Source of the DNA: Acinetobacter marinus
GTDB taxonomy: Bacteria; Pseudomonadota; Gammaproteobacteria; Pseudomonadales; Moraxellaceae
Assembly: GCF_900096915.1 (NCBI RefSeq)
Contig: NZ_FMYK01000004.1
Span: forward strand, 62,001-126,000
Length of the DNA: 64,000 nucleotides
Direction: 5' to 3'
Position numbers and translations under genes: made by a program. The notes under the pieces are model-generated. The model was not told the DNA's origin and searched no databases. It was given only the letters and a program-made list of their open reading frames with translations. Of this stretch, positions 10,301-16,988 are shown one piece after another; positions within the stretch are counted from its first letter, which is position 1; every line of letters begins with the position of its first letter.

Positions 10301-11158
10301 AATCTGACTGCGAATGCAAGTAAAGGCACACAGCCACGCTTCTATGATAAGCCCGCTTTCTCGCTGTATCGAAGTAACGGCACAACATTTGCTGCGATCT
10401 CGATAGGTAGTGGTAACCGTAGTACACCGCTACTCAGCTATACTGCAGGTACTAGTGGTGTAGATTATGATGCTGTTTATACGATTTACGATAAGGATGT
10501 AGCACGTACCGACCTGTACTCAACCTCAACTTATAATACCAAAGACATGACCTTGTCGAATTTGGGCTTGATTACGAATAATAACCGTGGTGACGATACC
10601 AGCTTGGTGGCACCATTTGCGACTACTGGTGGCTGGTATTATCAATTTAAGACCTGTAAAACAGGGATTAATGGTGATACCAAATGTAGCGACTATAAGG
10701 TGCAAAGTGAAAAAGTCTACGGTACGCCAATCGTGACCAACTACCGCATGTATGTACCAACCTTTGATAGTAGTAAGCCAGGGATTTCTGGAGATTGCGG
10801 AGCAGGGGTAAAAGGTGAGAGCTTCGCTGCATCCTTCTGTATGCCATACGGACAGTGTGAAAAAGTTCTGGATGATGATGGCAATATCATAATCAGAGAT
10901 CCTCCAGAGGATGTGCCAATAGGAATTGGTATTCAAGAGCCTGTGATTACCAGTAATTGTAGCGATGATGGTACTTGTCCTATTATTGAGGATGATGACG
11001 AAGATGAAAAACCTAAAACCAGCGCAGAGAATTATTGTATCGATACTGGGACTCGTGTGCCGACGGCATTAACAGGGCCTCTTAACGGTGGCGATGATAC
11101 CCGATCATGTTTGATTCCATTACGTTGGTTTGAAAAACTCAGTCGGACAACGAGCTAG
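7331..11158 (+). CDS. pilY1: Type IV pilus tip adhesin/biogenesis factor PilY1 (ComC-like)
   Basis: I choose the ATG at 7331 because GGAG lies 7 bases before it; an ATG at 7316 overlaps the pilX stop and remains possible. From 7331 the protein has 1275 residues. A signal peptide ends near GVTQA-SD. A von Willebrand A-like domain has the MIDAS motif DISGS at about 56-60. A C-terminal PilC/PilY1 beta-propeller (ILFGTTQGLLHVVDAKTG) carries a calcium loop DRNGDDLVD at about 948-956. PilY1 sits at the pilus tip and supports assembly, adhesion and, in Acinetobacter as ComC, DNA uptake. An RGD triplet (about 1086-1088) and an acidic insert near the C-terminus are noted. Confidence 0.94.
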   Translation: MNRVIEFFNGLASKLLTSFVTALFTLVVATGVTQASDIEIYQEAKSGDITLMLMLDISGSMDTRSIRNDYGTSSNCNFTTDTAPGGYSRSYCAVASNTTSTKVKNTKTGCTLVGSTYRCYDRISRLKDGVFDLLAGNTAKGITKLDGDKIIGLSTLGVYTGNSYHNTGRVLVPARKLNATYGGQTQRDILLSYVKDLSASTNTPTARSYAETIAYIMGQTTASRYYNVTDMPYYRSFVYYGDTYVQQCTSWNSGFSSCSRWSNASTSISVPTGDAYAGYRCNFSNYSNNICYYYTGVIQAANSNSGFSYSLDTTKLAPANEVYEMPSSLSQTDDIKQCSGQGVYVLTDGEPTQDSGSLPLMQGALGLKGMSFTCDDSGSWDCIHKMATTLLTPASNPIGLKVKTAVVGFGSDFNGVTSYDRTKTQEQNIEALGTIDTNVKRAAYWGIIGEGGWYSGSSSQDVVDSVNAFIDSLGTDIPAVTTGSPTVPTDALNPTTLLNDAYYQQFQPTPEKSYQLWVGNLKKYKLDSSGILKGENNEDVIDDDGTLIEPTYDDSTGRLLTAVYDYWSADVNSAVADSDIDVIGSRKFAAKGGAWSQLKLRLNDAGNVQRKLLTNRKATGSGSNATFGNGSSLRRFTLDDLTDSTYKYDANRGYLVSLLGYAVDDASKPEDITATTLASNGELRQFGAVMHSLPILVTNKGKVAYNKTTKVVTSTNREDYILFGTTQGLLHVVDAKTGAEKFAFVPNEMVEKQKEAFVDYTKTSGGVESMFYGIDGPWVLHTEYVLDSSGNLVVGSGKGTNQKGKQIAYGGLRMGGRSYYALDLADIDSPSLKFHINPDGVTSGPLSHMGQSWSKPTLAYVNWGGKKKLVMFVGGGYDPEYEKSNYVQTNKKGAGVYMFSADGSDAGDLLWWASANASTSSAGTTSGTIGTGNSDMKYSVVSEIRAEDRNGDDLVDHLYFGDLGGQVFRVDLNNKATAIGSFAKATVRLLNLTANASKGTQPRFYDKPAFSLYRSNGTTFAAISIGSGNRSTPLLSYTAGTSGVDYDAVYTIYDKDVARTDLYSTSTYNTKDMTLSNLGLITNNNRGDDTSLVAPFATTGGWYYQFKTCKTGINGDTKCSDYKVQSEKVYGTPIVTNYRMYVPTFDSSKPGISGDCGAGVKGESFAASFCMPYGQCEKVLDDDGNIIIRDPPEDVPIGIGIQEPVITSNCSDDGTCPIIEDDDEDEKPKTSAENYCIDTGTRVPTALTGPLNGGDDTRSCLIPLRWFEKLSRTTS

Positions 11159-11166
11159 GAGGTGTT

Positions 11167-11619
11167 ATGCATACCATGAAAGCACCTCAACGTGGCTTTA
11201 CTTTGATCGAGCTGATGGTGGTGGTGGTAATTATTGCGATATTCGCCGCATTCGCCATCCCGCTCTATCAAGAGTATGTGCGCCGAGCCCAAGCGGCTCA
11301 GGCGCAGCAAGAGGTTCAACGCTTATCAACGGAGCTAGAGCGCTGGAAGACACGTAATTTTAATTATGGTGGTTTTAATATCACACCAAATACGGTACAG
11401 GATTATACTTTTCAAGTGCGTGATGGTGCCAATACAGCAAGCGTGTTGACCACTACAGGCGTTGATGGGCGGAGTTGGGCGATTCGCGCAGTGAATACCA
11501 GTGGTCGAAATTTTACATTCCTCATGACCAGTACAGGAATACGCTGTAGGAATAAATTGACCAATAGTGTGACCTTTACGGGCTGTGGTACGCAAGCAAA
11601 TGGTGCGGAGAATTGGTAA
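11167..11619 (+). CDS. comE: Type IV pilin PilE/ComE-like
   Basis: A 150-residue prepilin. The leader MHTMKAPQRG precedes FTLIELMVVVVIIAIFAAFAIPLYQEYVRR, a canonical PilE-type N-terminus with Glu at +5. AGGAGG just before the ATG at 11167 supports the start. Two cysteines near the C-terminus (GIRCRN, TGCGTQ) probably form the D-loop disulfide. In Acinetobacter baylyi two pilin-like competence genes, comE and comF, follow comC (pilY1); this gene and the next have the same order, which is my basis for the symbol. PilE is an equally common name. Confidence 0.88.
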   Translation: MHTMKAPQRGFTLIELMVVVVIIAIFAAFAIPLYQEYVRRAQAAQAQQEVQRLSTELERWKTRNFNYGGFNITPNTVQDYTFQVRDGANTASVLTTTGVDGRSWAIRAVNTSGRNFTFLMTSTGIRCRNKLTNSVTFTGCGTQANGAENW

Positions 11620-12077
11620 TGCGATCGAATCAAATGGGTTTTACTTTGGTCGAGATGATGATCGTTGTGTTGATCATTGGTATTTTGGCTGCGATTGCAT
11701 TGCCATCTTATGATCGCTATGTGATCCGAACCAATCGTACGGATGCGCAAGCTGGGATGATGGCGATCGCACAGCAGTTGCAAAAATATCGAATTGCCAA
11801 TTTTACCTTTACGCCGAATGGTACACCAATCACTTTGGCAACGATTAATACACCAACCGTATTTCCGACCACAGGGACTGCGCTGTATAATTTACAACTC
11901 ACGAATGTTCAAGCAGGGACATGGACGCTTACTGCGACGCCGATAGCTTCAGCACGTCAGAAGGGTGATGGGCATATCGTGCTCAATCATCGAGGTTGGC
12001 GTTGTTGGACAGAGGGGACAGATAATAGCGGGACTGCCTGCGTACCAAGTGCGACGACAAACTGGGACGGTCGTTAA
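11619..12077 (+). CDS. comF: Type IV pilin PilE/ComF-like
   Basis: The ATG at 11619 overlaps the previous stop (TAATG) and has GGAG eight bases upstream. The 152-residue protein begins MRSNQMG and is cleaved before FTLVEMMIVVLIIGILAAIALPSYDRYV, with Glu at +5. A cysteine pair (GWRCWT, GTACVP) near the C-terminus fits a pilin disulfide loop. It is the last gene of the minor-pilin operon and the likely counterpart of A. baylyi ComF. The sequence cannot tell whether it is a pilus subunit or a competence pseudopilus component. Confidence 0.88.
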   Translation: MRSNQMGFTLVEMMIVVLIIGILAAIALPSYDRYVIRTNRTDAQAGMMAIAQQLQKYRIANFTFTPNGTPITLATINTPTVFPTTGTALYNLQLTNVQAGTWTLTATPIASARQKGDGHIVLNHRGWRCWTEGTDNSGTACVPSATTNWDGR

Positions 12078-12124
12078 TCGATTTGGGTAAAATCAGATAG
12101 AAAGAGAAAATCTGACAAAAACCC

Positions 12125-12153
12125 TTTATAAAATTTGCGTTATCGCTTAAAAT
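12125..12153 (+). promoter_or_regulatory. Candidate rpsP operon promoter
   Basis: TTTATA (12125-12130) and TAAAAT (12148-12153) are separated by 17 bases. The implied start point, about 12160, lies inside the 5' arm of the hairpin at 12158-12186. No other promoter-sized gap exists between that hairpin and rpsP. Confidence 0.5.
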
Positions 12154-12157
12154 ATCC

Positions 12158-12195
12158 GCCTTTTGATGCCTCGTGTATCAAAAGGCTTCTTTTTT
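12158..12195 (+). terminator. Terminator of the pilin operon, overlapping the rpsP leader
   Basis: A perfect 10-bp stem, GCCTTTTGAT (12158-12167) with ATCAAAAGGC (12177-12186), has a 9-base loop and is followed by TTCTTTTTT. It has all the features of an intrinsic terminator yet lies only 38 bases before the rpsP start codon. Confidence 0.8.
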
Positions 12196-12223
12196 AAGAA
12201 CACTTTTTAGTAGAGAGTATGAC

Positions 12224-12472
12224 ATGGTCGTAATTCGTTTAGCCCGTGGTGGCGCTAAAAAACGCCCGTTCTATCAAGTAATTGTGACTGATAGTCGCAA
12301 TGCACGTGATGGTCGTTTTATCGAGCGTATTGGCTTCTTTAACCCAACTGCACAAGGTCAAGCAGAAAAAATCCGTTTGGATGCAGACCGTTATGCACAC
12401 TGGGTCGCTCAAGGTGCACAACCTTCTGAGCGTGTTGCTTCGATTGCAAAACAAGCGCAAGCGACTGCTTAA
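12224..12472 (+). CDS. rpsP: 30S ribosomal protein S16
   Basis: Starting at ATG 12224 (MVVIRLARGGAKKRPFYQVI), preceded by TAGAGAG, the protein has 82 residues, the standard S16 length. A longer in-frame extension to 12173 covers the terminator and lacks homology to S16. S16 is an assembly protein of the 30S body. It heads the conserved rpsP-rimM-trmD-rplS operon. Confidence 0.97.
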   Translation: MVVIRLARGGAKKRPFYQVIVTDSRNARDGRFIERIGFFNPTAQGQAEKIRLDADRYAHWVAQGAQPSERVASIAKQAQATA

Positions 12473-12475
12473 TTG

Positions 12476-13030
12476 ATGAGTCAAACTACCGTGCAGGACG
12501 TGCCTGAAGATCGTATCCAGATTGGACAGTTACGCACCCCGTATGGATTGAATGGTTGGCTTTGGGTCTTTTCCAAGACTGATCCAATAAGCAATATGTT
12601 TGACTATCTTCCTTGGTATATTCAAACCAAGACGGGTTGGCAGACAGTCAATGTAAAACGTTGGAAAACACAGGGCAAAGGTTTAGTGGTTGCGCTCAAA
12701 GGTGTGAGTGATCGCACAGCAGCGGAGCAGATAATCGGTGCCGAGATTTGGGTGTCCAAATCACAATTGCCTCAAGCAGGTATGGATGAATATTACTGGA
12801 ATGACCTCAAGGGTCTGACAGTGCTTGGCTTAGATGATTCTGAAAATGAAGTCAATCTAGGCAAGATTCATGAGCTGTTTGAAACTGGCGCAAATGATGT
12901 CATGGTGGTTCACGCAACACCTGATAGCATTGACGCTGAGGAACGGATGATTCCGTGGCACAAAGATGTGGTTCAACGGGTTGATATTGAAGCAGGTCGA
13001 ATTTACGTCAATTGGGGCGTAGATTATTAA
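12476..13030 (+). CDS. rimM: Ribosome maturation factor RimM
   Basis: A 184-residue protein starting at ATG 12476, three bases past the rpsP stop. It has the RimM N-terminal beta-barrel (IQIGQLRTPYGLNGWLWVFS) and the PRC-barrel end (MIPWHKDVVQRVDIEAGRIYVNW). RimM binds S19 and matures the 30S head. Position and length are as expected for the operon. Confidence 0.95.
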   Translation: MSQTTVQDVPEDRIQIGQLRTPYGLNGWLWVFSKTDPISNMFDYLPWYIQTKTGWQTVNVKRWKTQGKGLVVALKGVSDRTAAEQIIGAEIWVSKSQLPQAGMDEYYWNDLKGLTVLGLDDSENEVNLGKIHELFETGANDVMVVHATPDSIDAEERMIPWHKDVVQRVDIEAGRIYVNWGVDY

Positions 13031-13074
13031 TATTTTAAAAATATTAATTTTAAACTGGAAATGAGGAATCTCTG

Positions 13075-13824
13075 ATGTGGTTTGCAGTGATTACATTATT
13101 TCCCGAGATGTTTGAAGCGATCACCGCCTTTGGTATTAGCGGGCGTGCAGCAAAACGTGAGCAAGTACAAGTCACTTGTATTAACCCACGAGATTTTGCA
13201 GAGGGCAACTATAAGCGAGTGGATGAACGTCCATTTGGTGGTGGTCCTGGTATGGTGATGATGGCTGAGCCTTTGGCAAAAGCGATTAATCATGCCAAAC
13301 AGCTTGCGCAGCAAGCAGGATGTGCCAATGTCCCCGTGGTGTATATGTCACCGCAAGGACAGACTCTGAATGAGGTCGCAGTGCAGCAATTCGTCAATTA
13401 TGATGGTTTGATTGTGCTTTGCGGACGCTATGAAGGGGTGGATGAGCGTTTGATCCAGCGTTATGTCGATCAAGAATGGTCGATTGGAGATTATGTCTTA
13501 TCAGGTGGTGAGCTTCCTGCGATGGTATTACTCGACAGTGTAATTCGGCGATTACCGAATGTGATGTCGGATGAACAATCAGCTTTGCAAGATTCTTTTG
13601 TGGATGGTCTACTCGATTGCCCACAATATACCAAGCCTGATCATTTCGAAGGCTTAGATGTGCCAGCGGTACTCAAGTCTGGTCATCATGGCAATATTGA
13701 GAAATGGCGGTTTTTGCAGCGTTATCAGCGTACACTTGAGCGTCGTCCAGAATTGGTCGAACAAGCGAAACTGACGAAGCAGCAGGAAAAATGGCTTAGA
13801 AATTTGAATTCCTCGGAATCATAA
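13075..13824 (+). CDS. trmD: tRNA (guanine-37-N1)-methyltransferase TrmD
   Basis: A 249-residue SPOUT-class enzyme beginning MWFAVITLFPEMFEA, with the trefoil-knot SAM site motifs LCGRYEGVDERL and EWSIGDYVLSGGELPAMVLLD. It methylates G37 of tRNAs that read CNN codons with a 3' G36, preventing frameshifting. AATGAGGAATCTCTG lies before the start. It lies 44 bases after rimM in the same operon. Confidence 0.97.
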   Translation: MWFAVITLFPEMFEAITAFGISGRAAKREQVQVTCINPRDFAEGNYKRVDERPFGGGPGMVMMAEPLAKAINHAKQLAQQAGCANVPVVYMSPQGQTLNEVAVQQFVNYDGLIVLCGRYEGVDERLIQRYVDQEWSIGDYVLSGGELPAMVLLDSVIRRLPNVMSDEQSALQDSFVDGLLDCPQYTKPDHFEGLDVPAVLKSGHHGNIEKWRFLQRYQRTLERRPELVEQAKLTKQQEKWLRNLNSSES

Positions 13825-13916
13825 ATGTGCGCTTTGAGTTTTGGTTAACATTAAAGCCAGACTTTGAAGTTTAGATAAACGGGTTGATACGCGTCTAGCC
13901 TCTGTCCCCAGCGAAA

Positions 13917-13945
13917 CAATATTTATTTTAAACATGAAAATATTG
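13917..13945 (+). promoter_or_regulatory. Leader hairpin upstream of rplS
   Basis: Within the 146-base trmD-rplS gap, CAATATTT and AAATATTG form a perfect 8-bp stem around a 13-base loop, about 25 bases before the rplS start. There is no T-run, so it is not a terminator. It could influence L19 translation or mRNA processing; function unknown. Confidence 0.4.
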
Positions 13946-13970
13946 CGTTCGCATATTGGAGATTCCCACA

Positions 13971-14345
13971 ATGAGTGGCAAACATCCTTTAGTTCAAGCA
14001 GTTGAAAATGCGCAATTGAAATCTGATATCCCTGCGTTTGCACCAGGTGATACAGTTGTTGTCTCTGTAAAAGTAAAAGAGGGTAACCGTGAACGTCTTC
14101 AGGCATATGAAGGTGTGGTGATTGCGAAGAAAAATCGTGGTCTGAACTCTGCTTTCACAGTGCGTAAGATTTCTAGCGGTGTTGGTGTTGAACGTGTTTT
14201 CCAAACACATTCACCAATCGTTGCAAAAATCGAAGTGAAACGTCGTGGTGACGTTCGTCGTGCGAAACTTTACTACCTACGTGGTCTTACTGGTAAAGCT
14301 GCACGTATTCGTGAAAAATTACCAGCTCGTAAAACAGAAGCATAA
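13971..14345 (+). CDS. rplS: 50S ribosomal protein L19
   Basis: The ATG at 13971, preceded by TTGGAGA, gives a 124-residue L19 (MSGKHPLVQAVENAQ; FAPGDTVVVSVKVKEGNRER; RRGDVRRAKLYYLRGLTGKAARI). L19 sits at the 30S-50S interface. A longer in-frame reading from 13956 only adds five residues translated from the ribosome binding site. It is the last gene of the operon and is followed by a terminator. Confidence 0.97.
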   Translation: MSGKHPLVQAVENAQLKSDIPAFAPGDTVVVSVKVKEGNRERLQAYEGVVIAKKNRGLNSAFTVRKISSGVGVERVFQTHSPIVAKIEVKRRGDVRRAKLYYLRGLTGKAARIREKLPARKTEA

Positions 14346-14376
14346 TCGCTGTTTTAGAGCGAATTGCTTTAAAATT

Positions 14377-14406
14377 AAAAAATGCGCCATGATTGGCGCA
14401 TTTTTT
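14377..14406. terminator. Bidirectional terminator between rplS and the lipase genes
   Basis: AAAAAATGCGCC and GGCGCATTTTTT pair perfectly around an ATGATT loop. With A- and T-runs on both sides it can end the rplS transcript on the plus strand and the lipase transcript arriving from the right. Confidence 0.9.
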
Positions 14407-14428
14407 ATGTCTGAAAAAATTGGATGGA

Positions 14429-15397
14429 TTACAAACCTTGTAGTTTTAAACGGTTGGCGTGTTGACGATATAAGCCGACTGGATCTGGCGCAAATAAACC
14501 CGTCAAGCCAAACATGAGATTGGCAAGATCGGTATGATTGAGTTTGTAGTTGTCACGAATCACATACCCAAGATGCGTGCTGCAACGTGCGACCATGCCG
14601 TCATTGTCTTTATTGCCATATGCCATCGGCCCAAGTTGCATCAGAATGGTATCAATATCAAAAATATTGGTGGTTTGGGCAACACCTGTCCAAGAATAAT
14701 AATAAATGCCACGATCGACTTTAGCGCCACTTTCGTTACAGCTCGAAGCGAGTGCGGTGGTTGGATATTGTTGATTGAAGCGAGCGGATTCAACTTCAGT
14801 TAAAGATTTCATTGATGCATCAAAATCGACAGGAATGTCTGGATTGCCTTGTGCCCAAGTGAGTAGAGGGGCAACGATGTAGTCACCGAGAATGTTAAAG
14901 GCAGTGCGAGAGATGTCATTGCTTTGTATTTTATCTGCAACTCGTGAACCACGATAGGTACCAGCCACACCAGTCACAGAAGCAATATAATCAGGTTTGA
15001 CGGCAGCGACATATTGCACAGTTGGTCCGCCGTGTGAGTGACCAATCAAATTCACTTTATCCGATCCAGTGATCGCCATCACTTCTTCAACTTGTGAAAT
15101 TAATTGTTCACCTCGAAATGCAGTGGTATTGGCTGGCGACATTTGTGCGGCAAATACCGTACCGCCATTACGTGCCAGATCAGGTAAGATTTGATACCAA
15201 TAATCGACATTAAAACTATCATTACCAATACGCTGCCAACCAAGCCAACCGTGTGCAAAGACCATAGGGTATTTGGTTTGTGCATAGCTTGATTTGACTT
15301 TATCAGCGGTGATCTGCATAGGATGGGTGCTGGATGCCCCTGTCATCGAAGTTGCCATCGCAGAGATAATCCCTGCACATAACAGTCCATATTTCAT
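14429..15397 (-). CDS. Secreted triacylglycerol lipase (family I), copy 1
   Basis: I start at the ATG complementary to 15395-15397, which has AGAGGA upstream; a 23-residue upstream extension lacks signal-peptide character. The 322-residue protein has a signal peptide (MKYGLLCAGIISAMATSMTGA), the oxyanion region FAHGWLGW and nucleophile S121 in GHSHGG. The acid and base are probably the Asp of NDGMV and the His of LNHTD, as in Pseudomonas LipA-type lipases. The cysteines in SSCNES and VARCS should form the family disulfide. It belongs to the foldase-dependent type II-secreted lipases and is a paralog of the next gene. It has its own promoter and a leader hairpin. Confidence 0.93.
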   Translation of the reverse strand: MKYGLLCAGIISAMATSMTGASSTHPMQITADKVKSSYAQTKYPMVFAHGWLGWQRIGNDSFNVDYWYQILPDLARNGGTVFAAQMSPANTTAFRGEQLISQVEEVMAITGSDKVNLIGHSHGGPTVQYVAAVKPDYIASVTGVAGTYRGSRVADKIQSNDISRTAFNILGDYIVAPLLTWAQGNPDIPVDFDASMKSLTEVESARFNQQYPTTALASSCNESGAKVDRGIYYYSWTGVAQTTNIFDIDTILMQLGPMAYGNKDNDGMVARCSTHLGYVIRDNYKLNHTDLANLMFGLTGLFAPDPVGLYRQHANRLKLQGL

Positions 15398-15444
15398 TGT
15401 TAAAAATCCTCTATTATTTTGACTTTCCCTAAAACAATACTTAG

Positions 15445-15480
15445 GGTCTACCGACGCATTTCGCAACGAAACGGCAGACC
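15445..15480 (-). promoter_or_regulatory. Hairpin in the leader of lipase copy 1
   Basis: GGTCTACCG (15445-15453) and CGGCAGACC (15472-15480) pair with one mismatch, and TTTCG/CGAAA pairs inside. It lies 48 bases before the start codon and downstream of the predicted promoter, so it would be in the mRNA leader. Confidence 0.45.
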
Positions 15481-15502
15481 TTAGGAATTGTGATTGATTA
15501 TT

Positions 15503-15530
15503 ATTTTATCTTGACAATGTAGCATGTCAT
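15503..15530 (-). promoter_or_regulatory. Candidate promoter of lipase copy 1
   Basis: Reading leftwards, ATGACA (complement of 15525-15530) and TAAAAT (complement of 15503-15508) are 16 bases apart. The transcript would have a leader of about 100 bases. The rest of the 407-base gap between the two lipase genes (15398-15804) is AT-rich with no coding signal. Confidence 0.5.
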
Positions 15531-15745
15531 TTTTTGCTAATCAATTCGCATTATTTAAATTGGATGAGTGACATAATGTGGGTGATTTTTAATTTAAATA
15601 GTTAATGTTAACAGTATATTATGTGTATTTTTAAATATCTATAATTCAAACTTGTCTGGTATTTTTTGCCTATTGAGCGCTAAATTGAAAATTTATTCGC
15701 ATTTTGTATATTATGCTTTTGCCCAAGGGGCGAGTTGAGATGTGC

Positions 15746-15784
15746 ATCAAGTGCCAAGCGTTCCATTTCGCAGTGGCACTTGAT
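15746..15784 (-). promoter_or_regulatory. Hairpin just after lipase copy 2
   Basis: A perfect 11-bp inverted repeat, ATCAAGTGCCA with TGGCACTTGAT, encloses a 17-base loop 20 bases past the stop of lipase copy 2. There is no T-run on the minus strand, so it may be a weak or Rho-assisted terminator or an mRNA-protecting stem. Confidence 0.5.
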
Positions 15785-15804
15785 GATTTGTGGGTGAGCG
15801 TTAT

Positions 15805-16797
15805 TTATAAGCCTTGCAGTTTTAAGCGATTCGCATGTTGGCGATAGAGGGTAACTGGATCGGGTGCAAATAAACCACGCATGCCGAGTACCAAGTTGAC
15901 TTCATCGAGGTGGGTGAGGCTGTAATTGTCACGAATCACTTTGCCGAAGCGGGCGCTACAGCGTGGCACCAAGCCATCATTATCTAAGCTGCCATATGCC
16001 AGTGGTGCAAGGGTAGACACGCCAACATCAAGTAAATCAAAGACATTGGTCAACTGTGATGTGCCAGTCCAAGAGTAGTAGTACACGCCATTATTCGAAG
16101 TTGCACCGTTTGCAGTACATGAAGATGCCAGTGCTGGAGTTGGGTAGGTAGTGTTGAATGTGCTTGAACCTGCAACGCTAATCGATTGCAATGAGCGTTC
16201 GGTGCTAATCGGTAGTGATGGATTGCTAGAAGCTAACGTAATTACTGGTCCTAAGAGATAGTCGCTGATCGCAGAGACCAGTGCGGTGCTGGCATTGTTG
16301 CTAAGTACCAGATCGGCAACTTTGGAACCACGGAATGTTCCACCTACCCCTGTAAGAGACGCAACATATTGAGGTTTAACTGCTTCGATATAGCGAATAG
16401 TTGGCCCACCATGCGAGTGTCCAATTAGGTTGAGTTTCGTCGCCCCTGTGATTGCCATGACTTCTTCCACTTGAGTGAGTAGTTGTTCGCCACGTACTTC
16501 CGTTGACTCAAGCGGTGAGACTTGTGCGGCATAAGTGGTTGCGCCATTACGGGCGAGATCAGGCAAGACTTGATAAAAATAGTCCATACCAAAAGTATCT
16601 GTACCTAAGGTATCAAAACCAAACATGCCATGTACAAATAAAATCGGATATTGGGTTTTGGCATATGTCCCCTTAATAGTGACATTGGGTGAGCTGACCG
16701 CACTGTGACCTGTACTCGACATCGCAATGCCTAAAGAGAGTGTGGCGATACTTGCAATCTGTTTTACATTGAGCATTTTTGCATTTAACTTTTTCAT
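15805..16797 (-). CDS. Secreted triacylglycerol lipase (family I), copy 2
   Basis: A 330-residue paralog of the lipase at 14429-15397; both end in the same ten residues (ANRLKLQGL with preceding His) and share the GHSHGG nucleophile region (S128 here) and the FAPDPV(T/G)LYRQ block. A signal peptide of about 32 residues ends near GHSA. TTAAGGA precedes the ATG. It follows the lipase chaperone gene by 191 bases on the same strand, the arrangement known for lipB-lipA of Acinetobacter BD413. Of the two copies it is the closer to the chaperone gene and the likelier original partner. Confidence 0.93.
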   Translation of the reverse strand: MKKLNAKMLNVKQIASIATLSLGIAMSSTGHSAVSSPNVTIKGTYAKTQYPILFVHGMFGFDTLGTDTFGMDYFYQVLPDLARNGATTYAAQVSPLESTEVRGEQLLTQVEEVMAITGATKLNLIGHSHGGPTIRYIEAVKPQYVASLTGVGGTFRGSKVADLVLSNNASTALVSAISDYLLGPVITLASSNPSLPISTERSLQSISVAGSSTFNTTYPTPALASSCTANGATSNNGVYYYSWTGTSQLTNVFDLLDVGVSTLAPLAYGSLDNDGLVPRCSARFGKVIRDNYSLTHLDEVNLVLGMRGLFAPDPVTLYRQHANRLKLQGL

Positions 16798-16988
16798 ATT
16801 TAGTCCTTAAATATGTGTCCTTGAAAATTTCTTACGAATCCTTTTCCAACTCGCTGAGATGGCATCATTGTCATCAAGCGCTAGCGAATTGTCGTATTAC
16901 ACTCCATTCATCAAAGGAGCTACTTTGCTGATTGAGTCGAGCAATCAGTTCAAAGCCAAAGTGAATATGGTCGATTTATTTGTTAGGG

